Source: a virus
IMG/VR virus record: IMGVR_UViG_3300042863_000707
Coordinates: 1 to 36,124 of that record
Direction: 5' to 3' (one strand)
DNA length: 36,124 bases
Shown here in pieces: positions 1 through 8,927 of this stretch (positions are counted from its first letter, which is position 1; each line of letters opens with the position of its first letter). Position numbers and translations under genes: made by a program. The notes beneath the pieces were generated by a model. That model searched no databases, was not told the origin of the DNA, and saw nothing but the letters and a program-made list of their open reading frames with translations.

Positions 1-2505
1 TTCCACTTGTTCCACTTGTTCCTGAAGAACCATCTGTTCCGCTAGTTCCTGAAGAACCATCTGTTCCACTTGTTCCACTTGTTCCTGAAGAACCATCTGT
101 TCCGCTAGTTCCTGAAGAACCATCTGTTCCACTTGTTCCACTTGTTCCTGAAGAACCATCTGTTCCGCTAGTTCCTGAAGAACCATCTGTGCCACTTGTT
201 CCGCTAGTTCCTGAAGAACCATCTGTGCCTGATGTACCACTTGAACCACTTGTTCCGCTAGTTCCTGAAGAACCATCTGTACCTGATGTTCCACTTGAGC
301 CAGATGTTCCGTTAGTTCCTGAAGAACCATCTGTACCACTTGTTCCTGAAGAACCATCTGTACCACTTGAACCACTTGTTCCGCTAGTTCCTGAAGAACC
401 ACTATCACCACTTGAACCTGAACTTCCACTAGTTCCTGAAGAACCACTATCACCACTTGAACCTGAACTTCCACTAGTTCCTGAAGAACCACTATCACCA
501 CTTGAACCTGAACTTCCGCTAGTTCCTGAAGAACCATCTGTACCACTTGTTCCGCTAGTTCCTGAAGAACCATCTGTCCCACTTGTTCCGCTAGTTCCTG
601 AAGAACCATCTGTACCACTTGTTCCGCTAGTTCCTGAAGAACCATCTATTCCACTTGTTCCACTTGTTCCTGAAGAACCGCTATCACCACTTGAACCTGA
701 ACTTCCACTTGAACCAGATGTTCCGCTAGTTCCTGAAGAACCACTATCTCCTGAAGAACCACTTGTTCCGCTAGTTCCTGAAGAACCACTATCACCACTT
801 GAACCTGAACTTCCGCTAGTTCCTGAAGAACCATCTGTTCCACTTGTTCCGCTAGTTCCTGAAGAACCACTATCACCACTTGAACCTGAACTTCCACTTG
901 AACCAGATGTTCCGCTAGTTCCTGAAGAACCGTCATTCCCTGAACTTCCGCTTGAGCCACTTGTTCCTGAAGAACCACTACTTCCACTTGAGCCACTTGT
1001 TCCTGAAGAACCACTTGAACCTGAACTTCCGCTAGTTCCTGAAGAACCACTATCACCACTTGAACCTGAACTTCCGCTAGTTCCTGAAGAACCGCTTGAA
1101 CCTGATGTTCCGCTAGTTCCTGAAGAACCGTTTACCCCACTAATACCACTAGACCCTGATGTTCCGCTAGTTCCTGAAGAACCGTCATTCCCTGAACTTC
1201 CGCTTGAACCACTTGAACCTGAACTTCCACTTGAGCCAGATGTTCCTGAAGAACCACTATCACCACTTGAACCTGAACTTCCACTAGACCCTGATGTTCC
1301 GCTAGTTCCTGAAGAACCGTCATTCCCTGAACTTCCGCTTGAGCCACTTGTTCCTGAAGAACCACTAACACCACTAGACCCTGATGTTCCGCTAGTTCCT
1401 GAAGAACCGTCATTCCCTGAACTTCCACTTGAACCACTAGTTCCTGAAGAACCGTCATTCCCTGAACTTCCACTTGAACCTGAACTTCCACTTGAGCCAG
1501 ATGTTCCGCTAGTTCCTGAAGAACCTGATGTTCCGCTAGTTCCTGAAGAACCGTCATTCCCTGAACTTCCGCTTGAGCCACTTGAACCTGAACTTCCACT
1601 TGAACCTGATGTTCCTGAAGAACCGTCATTCCCTGAACTTCCGCTTGAGCCACTTGTTCCTGAAGAACCACTATCACCACTTGAACCTGAACTTCCGCTA
1701 GTTCCTGAAGAACCACTATCTCCTGAAGAACCGCTTGAGCCTGATGTTCCGCTAGTCCCTGAAGAACCGCTATCTCCTGAAGAACCGCTTGAACCTGAAC
1801 TTCCACTTGAGCCTGATGTTCCGCTAGTTCCTGAAGAACCGTCATTCCCTGAACTTCCGCTTGAACCACTTGAACCTGAACTTCCGCTTGAGCCAGATGT
1901 TCCTGAAGAACCGTCATTCCCTGAACTTCCGCTTGAGCCACTTGTTCCTGAAGAACCACTACTTCCGCTTGAACCTGATGTTCCGCTAGTTCCTGAAGAA
2001 CCACTATCTCCTGAAGAACCGCTTGAGCCTGATGTTCCGCTAGTTCCTGAAGAACCGCTATCTCCTGAAGAACCGCTTGAACCTGAACTTCCGCTTGAAC
2101 CTGATGTTCCACTAGTTCCTGAAGAACCGCTATCACCACTTGAACCTGAACTTCCACTTGAACCTGAAGAACCGCTATCACCTGAAGAACCACTACTACC
2201 GCTTGAACCTGATGTTCCGCTAGTTCCTGAAGAACCGTTCACCCCACTAATACCACTAGACCCTGATGTTCCGCTAGTTCCTGAAGAACCGTTATTTCCT
2301 GAACTTCCACTTGAACCTGAACTTCCGCTTGAGCCAGATGTTCCGCTAGTTCCTGAAGAACCACTACTACCACTTGTTCCGCTAGTTCCTGAACTTCCGT
2401 CATTCCCTGAACTTCCACTTGAACCTGATGTTCCGCTAGTTCCTGAAGAACCACTTGAGCCGGATGTCCCACTTGAACCTGAAGTTCCTGAACCACCCCC
2501 TGATG
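1..2505 (-). repeat. Collagen-type coding repeat array with 9-base period
   Basis: The DNA is a mosaic of 9-base units encoding Gly-X-Y, with GGA or GGT for Gly followed by Ser, Thr, Asp or Asn codons. Larger blocks are duplicated. A roughly 55-base block encoding GISGVNGSSGTSG occurs at 1128 and again at 2235 with a single t/c difference. The separation is 1107 bases, exactly 123 nine-base units, which shows the Gly-X-Y phase is kept throughout. Blocks encoding GSSGSSGND are repeated many times between 930 and 1960. Such arrays typically change length by slippage or unequal recombination. Confidence 0.9.
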
Positions 2506-3127
2506 CGGTAATACCTGTAACAACTACCGTAGTACCATCACTATTATATAAATCTAATTGACTAGTTGCAGAAAAATAAGTTCCCCCTGTTAAACAACAA
2601 TCTTCAGGAAATATTCTCCATCTAGCATTTGTTCTTGTAGTCCCTGATACACCTTCAATAGTTGAACCTGTCCACGCATTTATAAAATTTTGACCTGCAA
2701 CACTATTATTTTTAACTTGGGTGTCATAAGGGTTAAATGTAACCGTACCTGTTGCACCTGTGGCTGCGTTCCATAGTGTTTCATAATTATCAATCTGATA
2801 TTGATATGCAAATCCTGTTTCATTAACATAAGCAATCATACCAATTCTTCTTCTTCCTGATGAAAAATTATCCGAATTTAAATTAATGTATGATGGGTTA
2901 AATGGTGTCCCATTACCAATATATAAATTGATTGGTATTGTGTTTGCGGATAAAGTTTGTAACCCAATTCCCGAAAAGGTTAATGAAAGGTCACTAAGAT
3001 TAGCAACTTCCATCCATCCACCAATACCAAGCACACTGTAATCTGTGCCTTGTACTGAATTTCTAGCGACAGTATAAGGACCTATTGAAAGTTGAGCATT
3101 TAATGGATTTTTATATGGAAACGGCAT
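1..3127 (-). CDS. Collagen-like Gly-X-Y repeat virion protein (C-terminus beyond window)
   Basis: The minus-strand frame opens at ATG 3127-3125 and stays open to base 1, so at least 1042 residues are present and the C-terminus lies outside the window. Residues 1 to about 207 form a non-repetitive head beginning MPFPYKNPLNAQLSIGPYTV, with a later segment containing a CC pair. From about base 2505 leftward the protein is an unbroken Gly-X-Y series (GTS, GSS, GTD, GND, GIS, GVN), as in bacterial and phage collagen-like proteins, which form trimeric rods in tail fibres or adhesins. I infer a fibre or host-attachment role. It is the last visible gene of a minus-strand unit, 29 bases after the Thr-Pro-rich gene. 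No catalytic domain is visible. The family call is firm for the repeat, but the exact virion role is not established. Confidence 0.85.
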   Translation of the reverse strand, partial: MPFPYKNPLNAQLSIGPYTVARNSVQGTDYSVLGIGGWMEVANLSDLSLTFSGIGLQTLSANTIPINLYIGNGTPFNPSYINLNSDNFSSGRRRIGMIAYVNETGFAYQYQIDNYETLWNAATGATGTVTFNPYDTQVKNNSVAGQNFINAWTGSTIEGVSGTTRTNARWRIFPEDCCLTGGTYFSATSQLDLYNSDGTTVVVTGITASGGGSGTSGSSGTSGSSGSSGTSGTSGSSGSSGNDGSSGTSGTSGSSGSSGTSGTSGSSGSSGSSGSSGNNGSSGTSGTSGSSGISGVNGSSGTSGTSGSSGSSGSSGDSGSSGSSGSSGSSGDSGSSGTSGTSGSSGSSGSSGSSGDSGSSGTSGTSGSSGSSGDSGSSGTSGTSGSSGSSGSSGTSGSSGSSGNDGSSGTSGSSGSSGSSGSSGSSGNDGSSGTSGTSGSSGSSGSSGSSGDSGSSGTSGTSGSSGSSGDSGSSGTSGSSGSSGDSGSSGTSGSSGSSGNDGSSGTSGSSGSSGSSGSSGSSGNDGSSGTSGTSGSSGTSGTSGSSGSSGSSGSSGNDGSSGTSGSSGSSGNDGSSGTSGTSGSSGVSGSSGTSGSSGSSGNDGSSGTSGTSGSSGSSGSSGDSGSSGTSGSSGSSGSSGSSGSSGNDGSSGTSGTSGSSGISGVNGSSGTSGTSGSSGSSGTSGSSGSSGDSGSSGTSGSSGSSGSSGTSGSSGSSGSSGTSGSSGSSGNDGSSGTSGTSGSSGSSGSSGDSGSSGTSGTSGTDGSSGTSGSSGSSGDSGSSGTSGTSGSSGDSGSSGTSGTSGSSGSSGSSGDSGSSGTSGTSGIDGSSGTSGTSGTDGSSGTSGTSGTDGSSGTSGTSGTDGSSGTSGSSGSSGDSGSSGTSGSSGSSGDSGSSGTSGSSGSSGDSGSSGTSGTSGSSGTDGSSGTSGTDGSSGTNGTSGSSGTSGTDGSSGTSGTSGSSGTSGTDGSSGTSGTSGTDGSSGTSGTDGSSGTSGTSGTDGSSGTSGTDGSSGTSGTSGTDGSSGTSGTDGSSGTSGTSG

Positions 3128-3156
3128 AAATCTTTTTTATTATAATTATTCGAAAA

Positions 3157-4497
3157 TTAAGTTTTAGTCTCCCCTTTGAAATAAAAATTATTTGTTGATG
3201 GTGTAGATGGTGGTAATAAAGTCGATACGGAACAATATAATACACGGTAAACTCCCGCAGGAATTGCCGCCCCTGAAGTTACTGTAATGTCAGTAGTTGA
3301 AATTGTTGTTGCCGGAGTTAATAAAAGGTCAAAACTGCAAGGGTATGACATATATCCAACACCTATTGTCATATTGTTCATAACACCCCCAACACCTGAT
3401 AAAGGTATCCACACAGAATAAAAATAATATTCGTTAGGGTTTATATTTAAAGTACTAATTGTAATAGTTTCAAATGTGTATTGGTTAATTGAACATCCAT
3501 ATCCGTCTGTATCTACACCAGGGGATTGTTTAATCAATCCATTAAATGATGTTACTGGTGTCATAAAATTACCATCAGAACCTAAAGTAAATCCTGAGTA
3601 AGAAATATACTTATCCATCATATAACTATAGTAAGGGTTTGTTGGGTCAGCCCATCCACCACTACTATACCCATACCAATCAACATTAGTATCTATAGTA
3701 ACACCATCACTTAAGTAATACATATAACTACCTAATTTATACGCCGATGTTGATGAACCACCATTGTCTTGAGGTTCAGGGACCACATAAGCAAATATTG
3801 GGGGTACTGTTGGCGTAGGAGTTGGTGTTAAGGTTGATGTAGGTGTTGGGGTGTTAGTTGTGGTTGATGTAGGCGTTGGGGTGTTAGTTGGGGTAGGAGT
3901 ATTTGTTGGTGTTTTTGTTGGTGTAGGTGTTACAGGTGTTGGTGTTACTGTTGGCGTAGGTGTTACAGGCGTTGGTGTTACTGTTGGTGTTTGTGTTGGT
4001 GTTGGTGTAGATGTTGCACAAGGGTTATATGTTGGAGTAGGAGTTGAAGTTGGGGTTGGTCTTGGAGTTTTACTTGGTTTAGGACAACCACAAGGATTTG
4101 TACAAGTTGCACTTGGTGTTGGGGTATTGGTTGGAGTATTGGTTGGCGTGGGGGTAACTGTTGGGGTTGGAGTCGGAACCTTACATGGGTCTAAAGTTGG
4201 GGTTGGAGTATTTGTTGGTGTTACCGTCGGTGTACTTGTCGGTGTATTTGTTGGCGTTGGTGTTGGTGTCGGTGTTGGTCTAGCAACAGATAAGAAGTTA
4301 GGACAGTCTGAATTAACCGATAAAATAGTGTAAGTCCCATAAATTTCTCTTGGGGGTATTAATAAGTCGGGTTCAAATAAAAAAGGTAATAATACATCAC
4401 CTAAATTAATCGCATCCATACTGTTGTCAGGTTTAAATACGACATTAACAATTTGACCATCATAATTGGTACTAGATATTACAATTGTTTCGTTCAT
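3157..4497 (-). CDS. Thr-Pro-repeat-linker virion protein, putative fibre or receptor-binding protein
   Basis: This 446-residue protein has three parts. An N-terminal domain (residues 1 to about 72) resembles a small virion attachment module. A long low-complexity linker (about 73-238) is made of PTPTPT, TNTPTST and PTVTP repeats, interrupted by a Cys-containing [10 protein letters not shown] segment. A C-terminal globular domain of about 205 residues is rich in Tyr, Gly and Ser, with several Cys. I do not recognise the end domains. The layout of anchor, extended linker and distal head fits a fibre-like protein, and its neighbours also look like adhesins. The start overlaps the preceding stop as ATGA, which implies translational coupling. 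The Thr-rich linker could be a glycosylation target, but this is inference. Confidence 0.7.
   Translation of the reverse strand: MNETIVISSTNYDGQIVNVVFKPDNSMDAINLGDVLLPFLFEPDLLIPPREIYGTYTILSVNSDCPNFLSVARPTPTPTPTPTNTPTSTPTVTPTNTPTPTLDPCKVPTPTPTVTPTPTNTPTNTPTPSATCTNPCGCPKPSKTPRPTPTSTPTPTYNPCATSTPTPTQTPTVTPTPVTPTPTVTPTPVTPTPTKTPTNTPTPTNTPTPTSTTTNTPTPTSTLTPTPTPTVPPIFAYVVPEPQDNGGSSTSAYKLGSYMYYLSDGVTIDTNVDWYGYSSGGWADPTNPYYSYMMDKYISYSGFTLGSDGNFMTPVTSFNGLIKQSPGVDTDGYGCSINQYTFETITISTLNINPNEYYFYSVWIPLSGVGGVMNNMTIGVGYMSYPCSFDLLLTPATTISTTDITVTSGAAIPAGVYRVLYCSVSTLLPPSTPSTNNFYFKGETKT
3800..4282 (-). repeat. Thr-Pro low-complexity coding repeat
   Basis: GTTGGNGT-type hexamers and dodecamers on the plus strand encode Pro-Thr repeats on the minus strand. 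The repeat is irregular, with Asn, Ser, Val and Lys substitutions and two short Cys-containing interruptions. It creates a spurious Val-Gly reading frame on the plus strand. Confidence 0.85.
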
Positions 4498-4730
4498 ATA
4501 TTAGTCTCACTTATTCTTAACGCACCATTAATTCCTGAAAAAATATTTTGACCACTAATAACCAATAAACCACCAAGTAATAACTCATACACAATTTGTT
4601 GTATACTTGATTTGTATGACGAACCTGCAGGATTTTGTAATGTATCTCCCGTAATAACAATGTGTGCAATGTCATCTGGCGATACTATCAGTGATTGGGG
4701 TCTTTTGGTCAGTCTTTGATAATTCGGCAT
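4494..4730 (-). CDS. Small conserved-type protein of unknown function in fibre operon
   Basis: This 78-residue protein starts [20 protein letters not shown] and contains a hydrophobic stretch ([15 protein letters not shown], about residues 46-60) too short and polar-flanked to be a confident membrane span. I do not recognise the family. It ends in a 4-base ATGA overlap with the Thr-Pro-repeat gene downstream, so the two are probably translated together. A candidate phage promoter element (4747-4755) lies 16 bases upstream of its ATG. A small virion or assembly protein is the likeliest guess from context only. Confidence 0.6.
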   Translation of the reverse strand: MPNYQRLTKRPQSLIVSPDDIAHIVITGDTLQNPAGSSYKSSIQQIVYELLLGGLLVISGQNIFSGINGALRISETNI

Positions 4731-4746
4731 CTTATTAGTCTATATG

Positions 4747-4755
4747 TATAAATAT
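4747..4755 (-). promoter_or_regulatory. Candidate phage promoter element ATATTTATA
   Basis: Read on the minus strand this is ATATTTATA, 16 bases upstream of the ATG at 4730. It matches the element found before several other first-in-block genes in this window (consensus GATATTTATA). The promoter role is inferred from recurrence and position only. Confidence 0.45.
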
Positions 4756-4777
4756 GAATATTTTTATAATTTGGTTT

Positions 4778-5086
4778 TTATTGGGTTTCAACTGTATAAA
4801 TATTTGCATCCATAAAAATAAAAGATTCCCCATTTTGGTAATCACTAAGAGATGTGATTAAACCACAATAAATTATTCCAAACTTCTCACACCCCAAAAA
4901 ATCAATAATTTTAACACCAACAGATGGTGCCGAATCAAATTGTGTAGGTAGTAACATTGATATTGCGGGTGGTACAGAAACGTTAACAGTTGCCAACAAA
5001 ACACATTGATTACCATAGACATCACATACATATAAATTATACGGTAATGTAACTCCAAAAACTCCAGTAATCTCAATTTGCGTCAT
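4778..5086 (-). CDS. Hypothetical virion-associated protein, about 102 residues
   Basis: I chose the ATG at 5086 (protein MTQIEITGVFGVTLPYNLYV...). The in-frame upstream extension begins with TTG at 5143 and would put the start inside a terminator hairpin. The protein is beta-rich with four Cys (VCDVYGNQC, LGCEKFGIIYC) and hydrophobic strands, and ends FMDANIYTVETQ. It resembles small virion proteins in composition, but I recognise no family. It is the first gene of a unit that continues into the 78-residue gene, the Thr-Pro protein and the collagen-like protein. An element CTATTTATT lies 4 bases upstream of the ATG, so the leader would be very short if that element is a promoter. Confidence 0.6.
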   Translation of the reverse strand: MTQIEITGVFGVTLPYNLYVCDVYGNQCVLLATVNVSVPPAISMLLPTQFDSAPSVGVKIIDFLGCEKFGIIYCGLITSLSDYQNGESFIFMDANIYTVETQ

Positions 5087-5090
5087 ATTG

Positions 5091-5099
5091 AATAAATAG
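5091..5099 (-). promoter_or_regulatory. Candidate phage promoter element CTATTTATT
   Basis: On the minus strand CTATTTATT lies 4 bases before the ATG at 5086 and just downstream of a terminator hairpin, where a new transcription unit would be expected to begin. It is a weaker match to the GATATTTATA element. Confidence 0.35.
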
Positions 5100-5130
5100 T
5101 TGGTGTTTACTTTAACTCTTTTATAAAACA

Positions 5131-5160
5131 AAAAATCCCCCAAAACTTCGGAGGATTTTA
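5131..5160 (-). terminator. Rho-independent terminator after the papain-fusion gene
   Basis: On the minus strand AAAATCCTCC, a short loop GAAGTTTT and GGGGGATTTT form a 10-bp stem with one mismatch, followed by TTTTTTG. It lies about 80 bases downstream of the stop codon at 5242 and ahead of the next gene, separating two transcription units. Confidence 0.75.
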
Positions 5161-5241
5161 TTTATATCTTTAGTTTTTTTGTTAGTTTAAATTCTTATGA
5201 TAATATTGGTGTCTAACAAGGAACGAAGGTTAACGTTGTAA

Positions 5242-8200
5242 TTAGAAAGGTTTCTCTATTGCTAAACAGATTTCACCCCTTTCTATTATTAGTCTTTTCA
5301 TATCTGAAAAACTTATATAGGCATGTCCTGAAACTCCCCAAGCTTTCCCCCAACTATTTTTAATTCTAAATTGTTTTGTGATGGTGTTCACTCCATTAAT
5401 AACATAAGCGTGTCCTCCCGCAATATGTCCACTTAAACGAATTAAACCATTTTTATTAGGAAAAAACATATTATAATACCAATTGGTTCCAACAACGACT
5501 GGTCCAACATTTAACACAGTATTAATTAGTGTGTTAATATCAAACGCCCATAAGTATGATGATATTTTACCTGAACTCATTAGATATTTTGCACCACCTC
5601 TAACAGACGTACCGTTATACCTTTCACCCGGCCATTCATCAACCTTTTGAGCTTCACGATAAATCAACGATGGTTGGATTATTGGTAAAGCTCCTCTATG
5701 AGTTATTGGCCCATCACAAATCCAATGTGCCCAAGCATAACCAACACATTGCGGTGTGTTGCCTTGATTACCCCACCAAACATTACCATCCCATTCTTTT
5801 TTAGTTATAGTTGTTTTAGGTATTGTTAATTTATCTTGAATTAAATATTTGTTATCTCTTTTGTCCTCAATAAATATTCTACCTAATTTTTGCTCATTAA
5901 ATAAAGTTAGATTATTTGGGTCACAATCACAATTGATATCAACAACTGTTACAGTTCCTCCACCATTAAGTTTAATTACATTGATAGCACATTTATAAGT
6001 TATGGTAACATATAATGGTACATCAATAACTTCAACAGTATTATCACAATATAAAATTTGATACGTTGAACCAGTTCCAGGTCCAAATCCACTATATAAT
6101 TGGAATGTTTTGCAACAAGGTGAACAATCTCCAATACCGGTAGTCGTAAGAAAAAGTGGACCCTCACTACCACTACCGCCACCATATAGACAACTACCTA
6201 TAAGACTTGGTAGTGCCACCCATTGAGCCATTGACCCAATTGGTGTTGGACTATTTATAGGAAGATATGCGAGTGGGTCAGGTAATGGATAATATGTGGT
6301 CATATCCTCTAAAATCCAATAATTATTTATATTATCCCAAGAAATCCTCATTAATAAGGTGGGGGGTGCGAGAGCAAAATAAGTAAAATAATATGATGAT
6401 TTACCATTAATCTGAGGTGAAGGATTTATATTTGATGGTAATACAATTGTACCACTACAAGTCGTTCCTTCATCAATAAAACGAATACACTCTCCAGGTG
6501 TATAAACCGTAGGCGTAGGCGTAGGTGTTGGTGTTGAAGTTGGTGTTGAAGTTGGGGGCCAGCTTACCGATGGTTGTTTTGTTGGTGTAGGCGTTGGCGA
6601 ATATGTGGTTGTAGTTGTTGTTGGTGAATATGTGGTTGTAGTTGTTGTTGGTGAATATGTGGTTGTAGTTGTTGTTGTTAAATTTGAGGTTGTAGTTGTT
6701 GTTGTTAAATTTGCCGTGGTGGTTGTTGTGGTTGTCTCATCGGATATTTTGTAGGTAAAGTCGTTAGGTAAACAAACCGATGTTGAGCAGTCAGGACAAT
6801 CAGGATTAAACATTCTGAAAATATTTTTTAATAAATTAAAGTTGTGTTTTACCTCAGGTGCCGATAATGGGGTAACATACATTCTAAATTGTGAAATAGC
6901 ACCATCAAAAGTTCCCGCAAAATTTTGCTCAATTAATATATTAGTTTTTAATCCACTAAATGTTGTTCCTGATAAATCATTAATTGGGAAATTTTCAGGG
7001 TCTTGTATATATGGTCCGTAAGGTTGTGTTATTGATGAAAAAGTTAAATTTTCTCTAAGTCCTTGAGTACCCCCACCCCACGATATATTAAACGGAACCC
7101 CAACTTGTTTTTCTTTGTCAGTATCTAATCCTCTTGGGATGATTTCCTCAAAATTTTCTATAGTATGGAATAACTTACCATTAACATAAATTTTAAGTCT
7201 TCCGTTTCTGTATAATTTATCAATTAACCATTTTTCATTTAACCTGACCAGTTCGATTTGTTCTGATGGTTTACAGTCAATTTGTGTGTATGGTACAGTT
7301 ATTAATGACGATGCATTATTGGCTAGTGACTCTAAATAAAGTTTTTCAGTTATATCACCAAGTCCTCCTCGATACCATAAATCGCAAGTATCTAACCATG
7401 TATATCTTTCCCATACCGCGTCTACTTGGAACCAATGTTCCTCATCTAACCACGCAGGATTCTCTAATAAACATGTAGGGTAAATTGGCGGCGTACAATA
7501 ATCAACAATAGTGTGTCCTGTAGTGTAAGTAATTCCACTTGTTTCACAAGAGCCTGTAGTAACACAATCTCCTGTAAATTTTAACATTCTAACACCAATA
7601 CCAGGGTTTTTTGGGTCGCCACATAATCTAAAAGATAACGCGTTTGACATAGAATCATATATTGGGTTTGTCTCACAAGTATTTTCAATTGATGTAAATC
7701 CTGTATTACAATTATAACAAGTCGTGGTTGGTGTACAAACATCACATGATGGAGAGCAAACAGGTGGTAGTTCACAATCAGGTATTGGGGTTGGCGTTGG
7801 TGAAGGTGTTGGGGTTGGTTCAATAACCGTACTACATACGTGTGTTTGACACTCCCATCCACAAGTTTCGCATGGGTCTAAATTACAATCACAACCACAC
7901 GTAATTTTTTTTTGTGGGTCTCCCTTACAACTACCACAACCATAATTAACGTGAGGGTCATGGATATTATTCACTGACCTAGGTGGATAAACAAAAATAC
8001 ATCTACTATCCGTAATTGTTCTATTACAACATGCACATGTTTGTAGTTCAGTTAAACCTGATGTAACTCTATTATAACCTGAAAAACATAATGGACTACC
8101 ACTTGCATGGTGATAAAATTTATTTTCAGCTCTAGTCCCAAAATAAAAAAAAGTATTTTTATTATTTGGATAAATTTCATTAAGAGTTGTTTCATTTGGT

Positions 8201-8889
8201 AATGGAGTGTGTTCGTTGAATAATCTTGGTTTTAATACCATCTCAACCGACCACCCTTTATTCATTCTTTCAGGGAAAACTTCATAATCAAACCCAAATA
8301 ACTTATAAAATCCTTGATAAAACCCACCGTATAATTCGTGGTACCTACCTTCAAAAGGGCTTGATTTACTAACAACTTCGTATAACACGGTTTTATTGAA
8401 TCCTGAAAATCTTACATTAGGTGACATAGTGTGACCTGTAACTTGGTGTAACTTAAGTCTTCGGTCATAGTACATTCTATTAAATTTCAAATAATCAGAG
8501 TATAATCCTTTAGTAAATGTTATCGTTTCACCGGTCATTTGGTCGACTAATCCATTATCAATACCTGTTAACCCAATATCACATGATGTTGATGATGAAT
8601 AACAAGTTAAATCTTCATTATTTGGGTTGTAATAATTTTGAGATACAAAAATATTATTATTATTGTATTGTTTATACAAAAGTGTTTGATTTTGAACACT
8701 TAAAGGATTGTTAATGTCAAAATAAATTGGGAGTCTGTCTCCATATGTTTGAGCAATCAAATATGGTGAAAAAACAACTTCTTGATTGTAGTCTTGTTCA
8801 TCTGAGGTCAAAGACATATCACTAGAGTCTAAATTAAGTTTTAGAGACCAATTTGGACGATAATACTGATTTATATTTTGACTTGCCAT
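5242..8889 (-). CDS. Giant LamG-like tail/adhesin protein with C-terminal papain-family cysteine peptidase
   Basis: The protein has 1215 residues. Two halves of a concanavalin/LamG-like domain are suggested at about 205-270 (WSVEMVLKPRLF) and 560-690 (RLKIYVNGKLF, then FDGAISQFRMYVTPLS), split by a Cys-rich insert at about 276-405. A Thr/Pro-rich linker spans about 710-800, and a further Cys-containing domain follows. Residues about 1030-1215 form a papain-like (C1) peptidase with Gln1042, Cys1048 in QGNTPQCVGYAW, His1160 in GGHAYVING and Asn1178 in IKNSWGKAWG. The Gln-to-Cys spacing of six matches papain Q19-C25. The full catalytic set is therefore present. I infer a virion surface protein that may cleave host surface proteins or process itself. 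It is transcribed from the divergent promoter region at 8890-8939 and followed by a terminator. Confidence 0.9.
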   Translation of the reverse strand: MASQNINQYYRPNWSLKLNLDSSDMSLTSDEQDYNQEVVFSPYLIAQTYGDRLPIYFDINNPLSVQNQTLLYKQYNNNNIFVSQNYYNPNNEDLTCYSSSTSCDIGLTGIDNGLVDQMTGETITFTKGLYSDYLKFNRMYYDRRLKLHQVTGHTMSPNVRFSGFNKTVLYEVVSKSSPFEGRYHELYGGFYQGFYKLFGFDYEVFPERMNKGWSVEMVLKPRLFNEHTPLPNETTLNEIYPNNKNTFFYFGTRAENKFYHHASGSPLCFSGYNRVTSGLTELQTCACCNRTITDSRCIFVYPPRSVNNIHDPHVNYGCGSCKGDPQKKITCGCDCNLDPCETCGWECQTHVCSTVIEPTPTPSPTPTPIPDCELPPVCSPSCDVCTPTTTCYNCNTGFTSIENTCETNPIYDSMSNALSFRLCGDPKNPGIGVRMLKFTGDCVTTGSCETSGITYTTGHTIVDYCTPPIYPTCLLENPAWLDEEHWFQVDAVWERYTWLDTCDLWYRGGLGDITEKLYLESLANNASSLITVPYTQIDCKPSEQIELVRLNEKWLIDKLYRNGRLKIYVNGKLFHTIENFEEIIPRGLDTDKEKQVGVPFNISWGGGTQGLRENLTFSSITQPYGPYIQDPENFPINDLSGTTFSGLKTNILIEQNFAGTFDGAISQFRMYVTPLSAPEVKHNFNLLKNIFRMFNPDCPDCSTSVCLPNDFTYKISDETTTTTTTANLTTTTTTSNLTTTTTTTYSPTTTTTTYSPTTTTTTYSPTPTPTKQPSVSWPPTSTPTSTPTPTPTPTVYTPGECIRFIDEGTTCSGTIVLPSNINPSPQINGKSSYYFTYFALAPPTLLMRISWDNINNYWILEDMTTYYPLPDPLAYLPINSPTPIGSMAQWVALPSLIGSCLYGGGSGSEGPLFLTTTGIGDCSPCCKTFQLYSGFGPGTGSTYQILYCDNTVEVIDVPLYVTITYKCAINVIKLNGGGTVTVVDINCDCDPNNLTLFNEQKLGRIFIEDKRDNKYLIQDKLTIPKTTITKKEWDGNVWWGNQGNTPQCVGYAWAHWICDGPITHRGALPIIQPSLIYREAQKVDEWPGERYNGTSVRGGAKYLMSSGKISSYLWAFDINTLINTVLNVGPVVVGTNWYYNMFFPNKNGLIRLSGHIAGGHAYVINGVNTITKQFRIKNSWGKAWGVSGHAYISFSDMKRLIIERGEICLAIEKPF
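6596..6676 (-). repeat. Three tandem 27-base repeats (YSPTTTTTT)
   Basis: Three 27-base units start at 6596, 6623 and 6650 and differ at one base. Each encodes the nine residues YSPTTTTTT in the Thr-rich linker of the papain-fusion protein. Two degenerate units follow to about 6735, in which the Tyr-Ser-Pro is replaced by Asn-Leu. Confidence 0.9.
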
Positions 8890-8899
8890 CTTTTTTATG

Positions 8900-8908
8900 A
8901 TAAATACT
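8900..8908 (-). promoter_or_regulatory. Left half of a divergent candidate promoter
   Basis: On the minus strand AGTATTTAT lies 10 bases before the ATG at 8889. It forms a perfect 9-bp inverted repeat with 8918-8926, with a 9-base spacer. The symmetry gives each divergent gene the same element in its own direction. Confidence 0.5.
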
Positions 8909-8917
8909 CCAAATCGA

Positions 8918-8927
8918 AGTATTTATT
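8918..8927 (+). promoter_or_regulatory. Right half of a divergent candidate promoter
   Basis: AGTATTTATT on the plus strand lies 12 bases before the ATG at 8940 and mirrors the element at 8900-8908. It could start the long plus-strand block. Confidence 0.5.

Noticed and set aside
1-2505. CRISPR array
   Set aside because: The repeats are 9-base codon units in frame without constant spacers or palindromic repeats, and no cas gene is present.
189-2561. 790-codon plus-strand frame made of PLVPEEP repeats
   Set aside because: It is the antisense shadow of the collagen-like repeat; the minus strand gives a strict Gly-X-Y protein with a non-repetitive head and a normal start at 3127.
3851-4333. 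Plus-strand Val-Gly repeat protein
   Set aside because: It is the shadow of the Thr-Pro repeat; the minus-strand gene has non-repetitive end domains and a coupled start.
5087-5143. TTG start extending the 102-residue protein to 121 residues
   Set aside because: The extension overlaps a clear terminator hairpin, and an ATG with a candidate promoter element stands at 5086.
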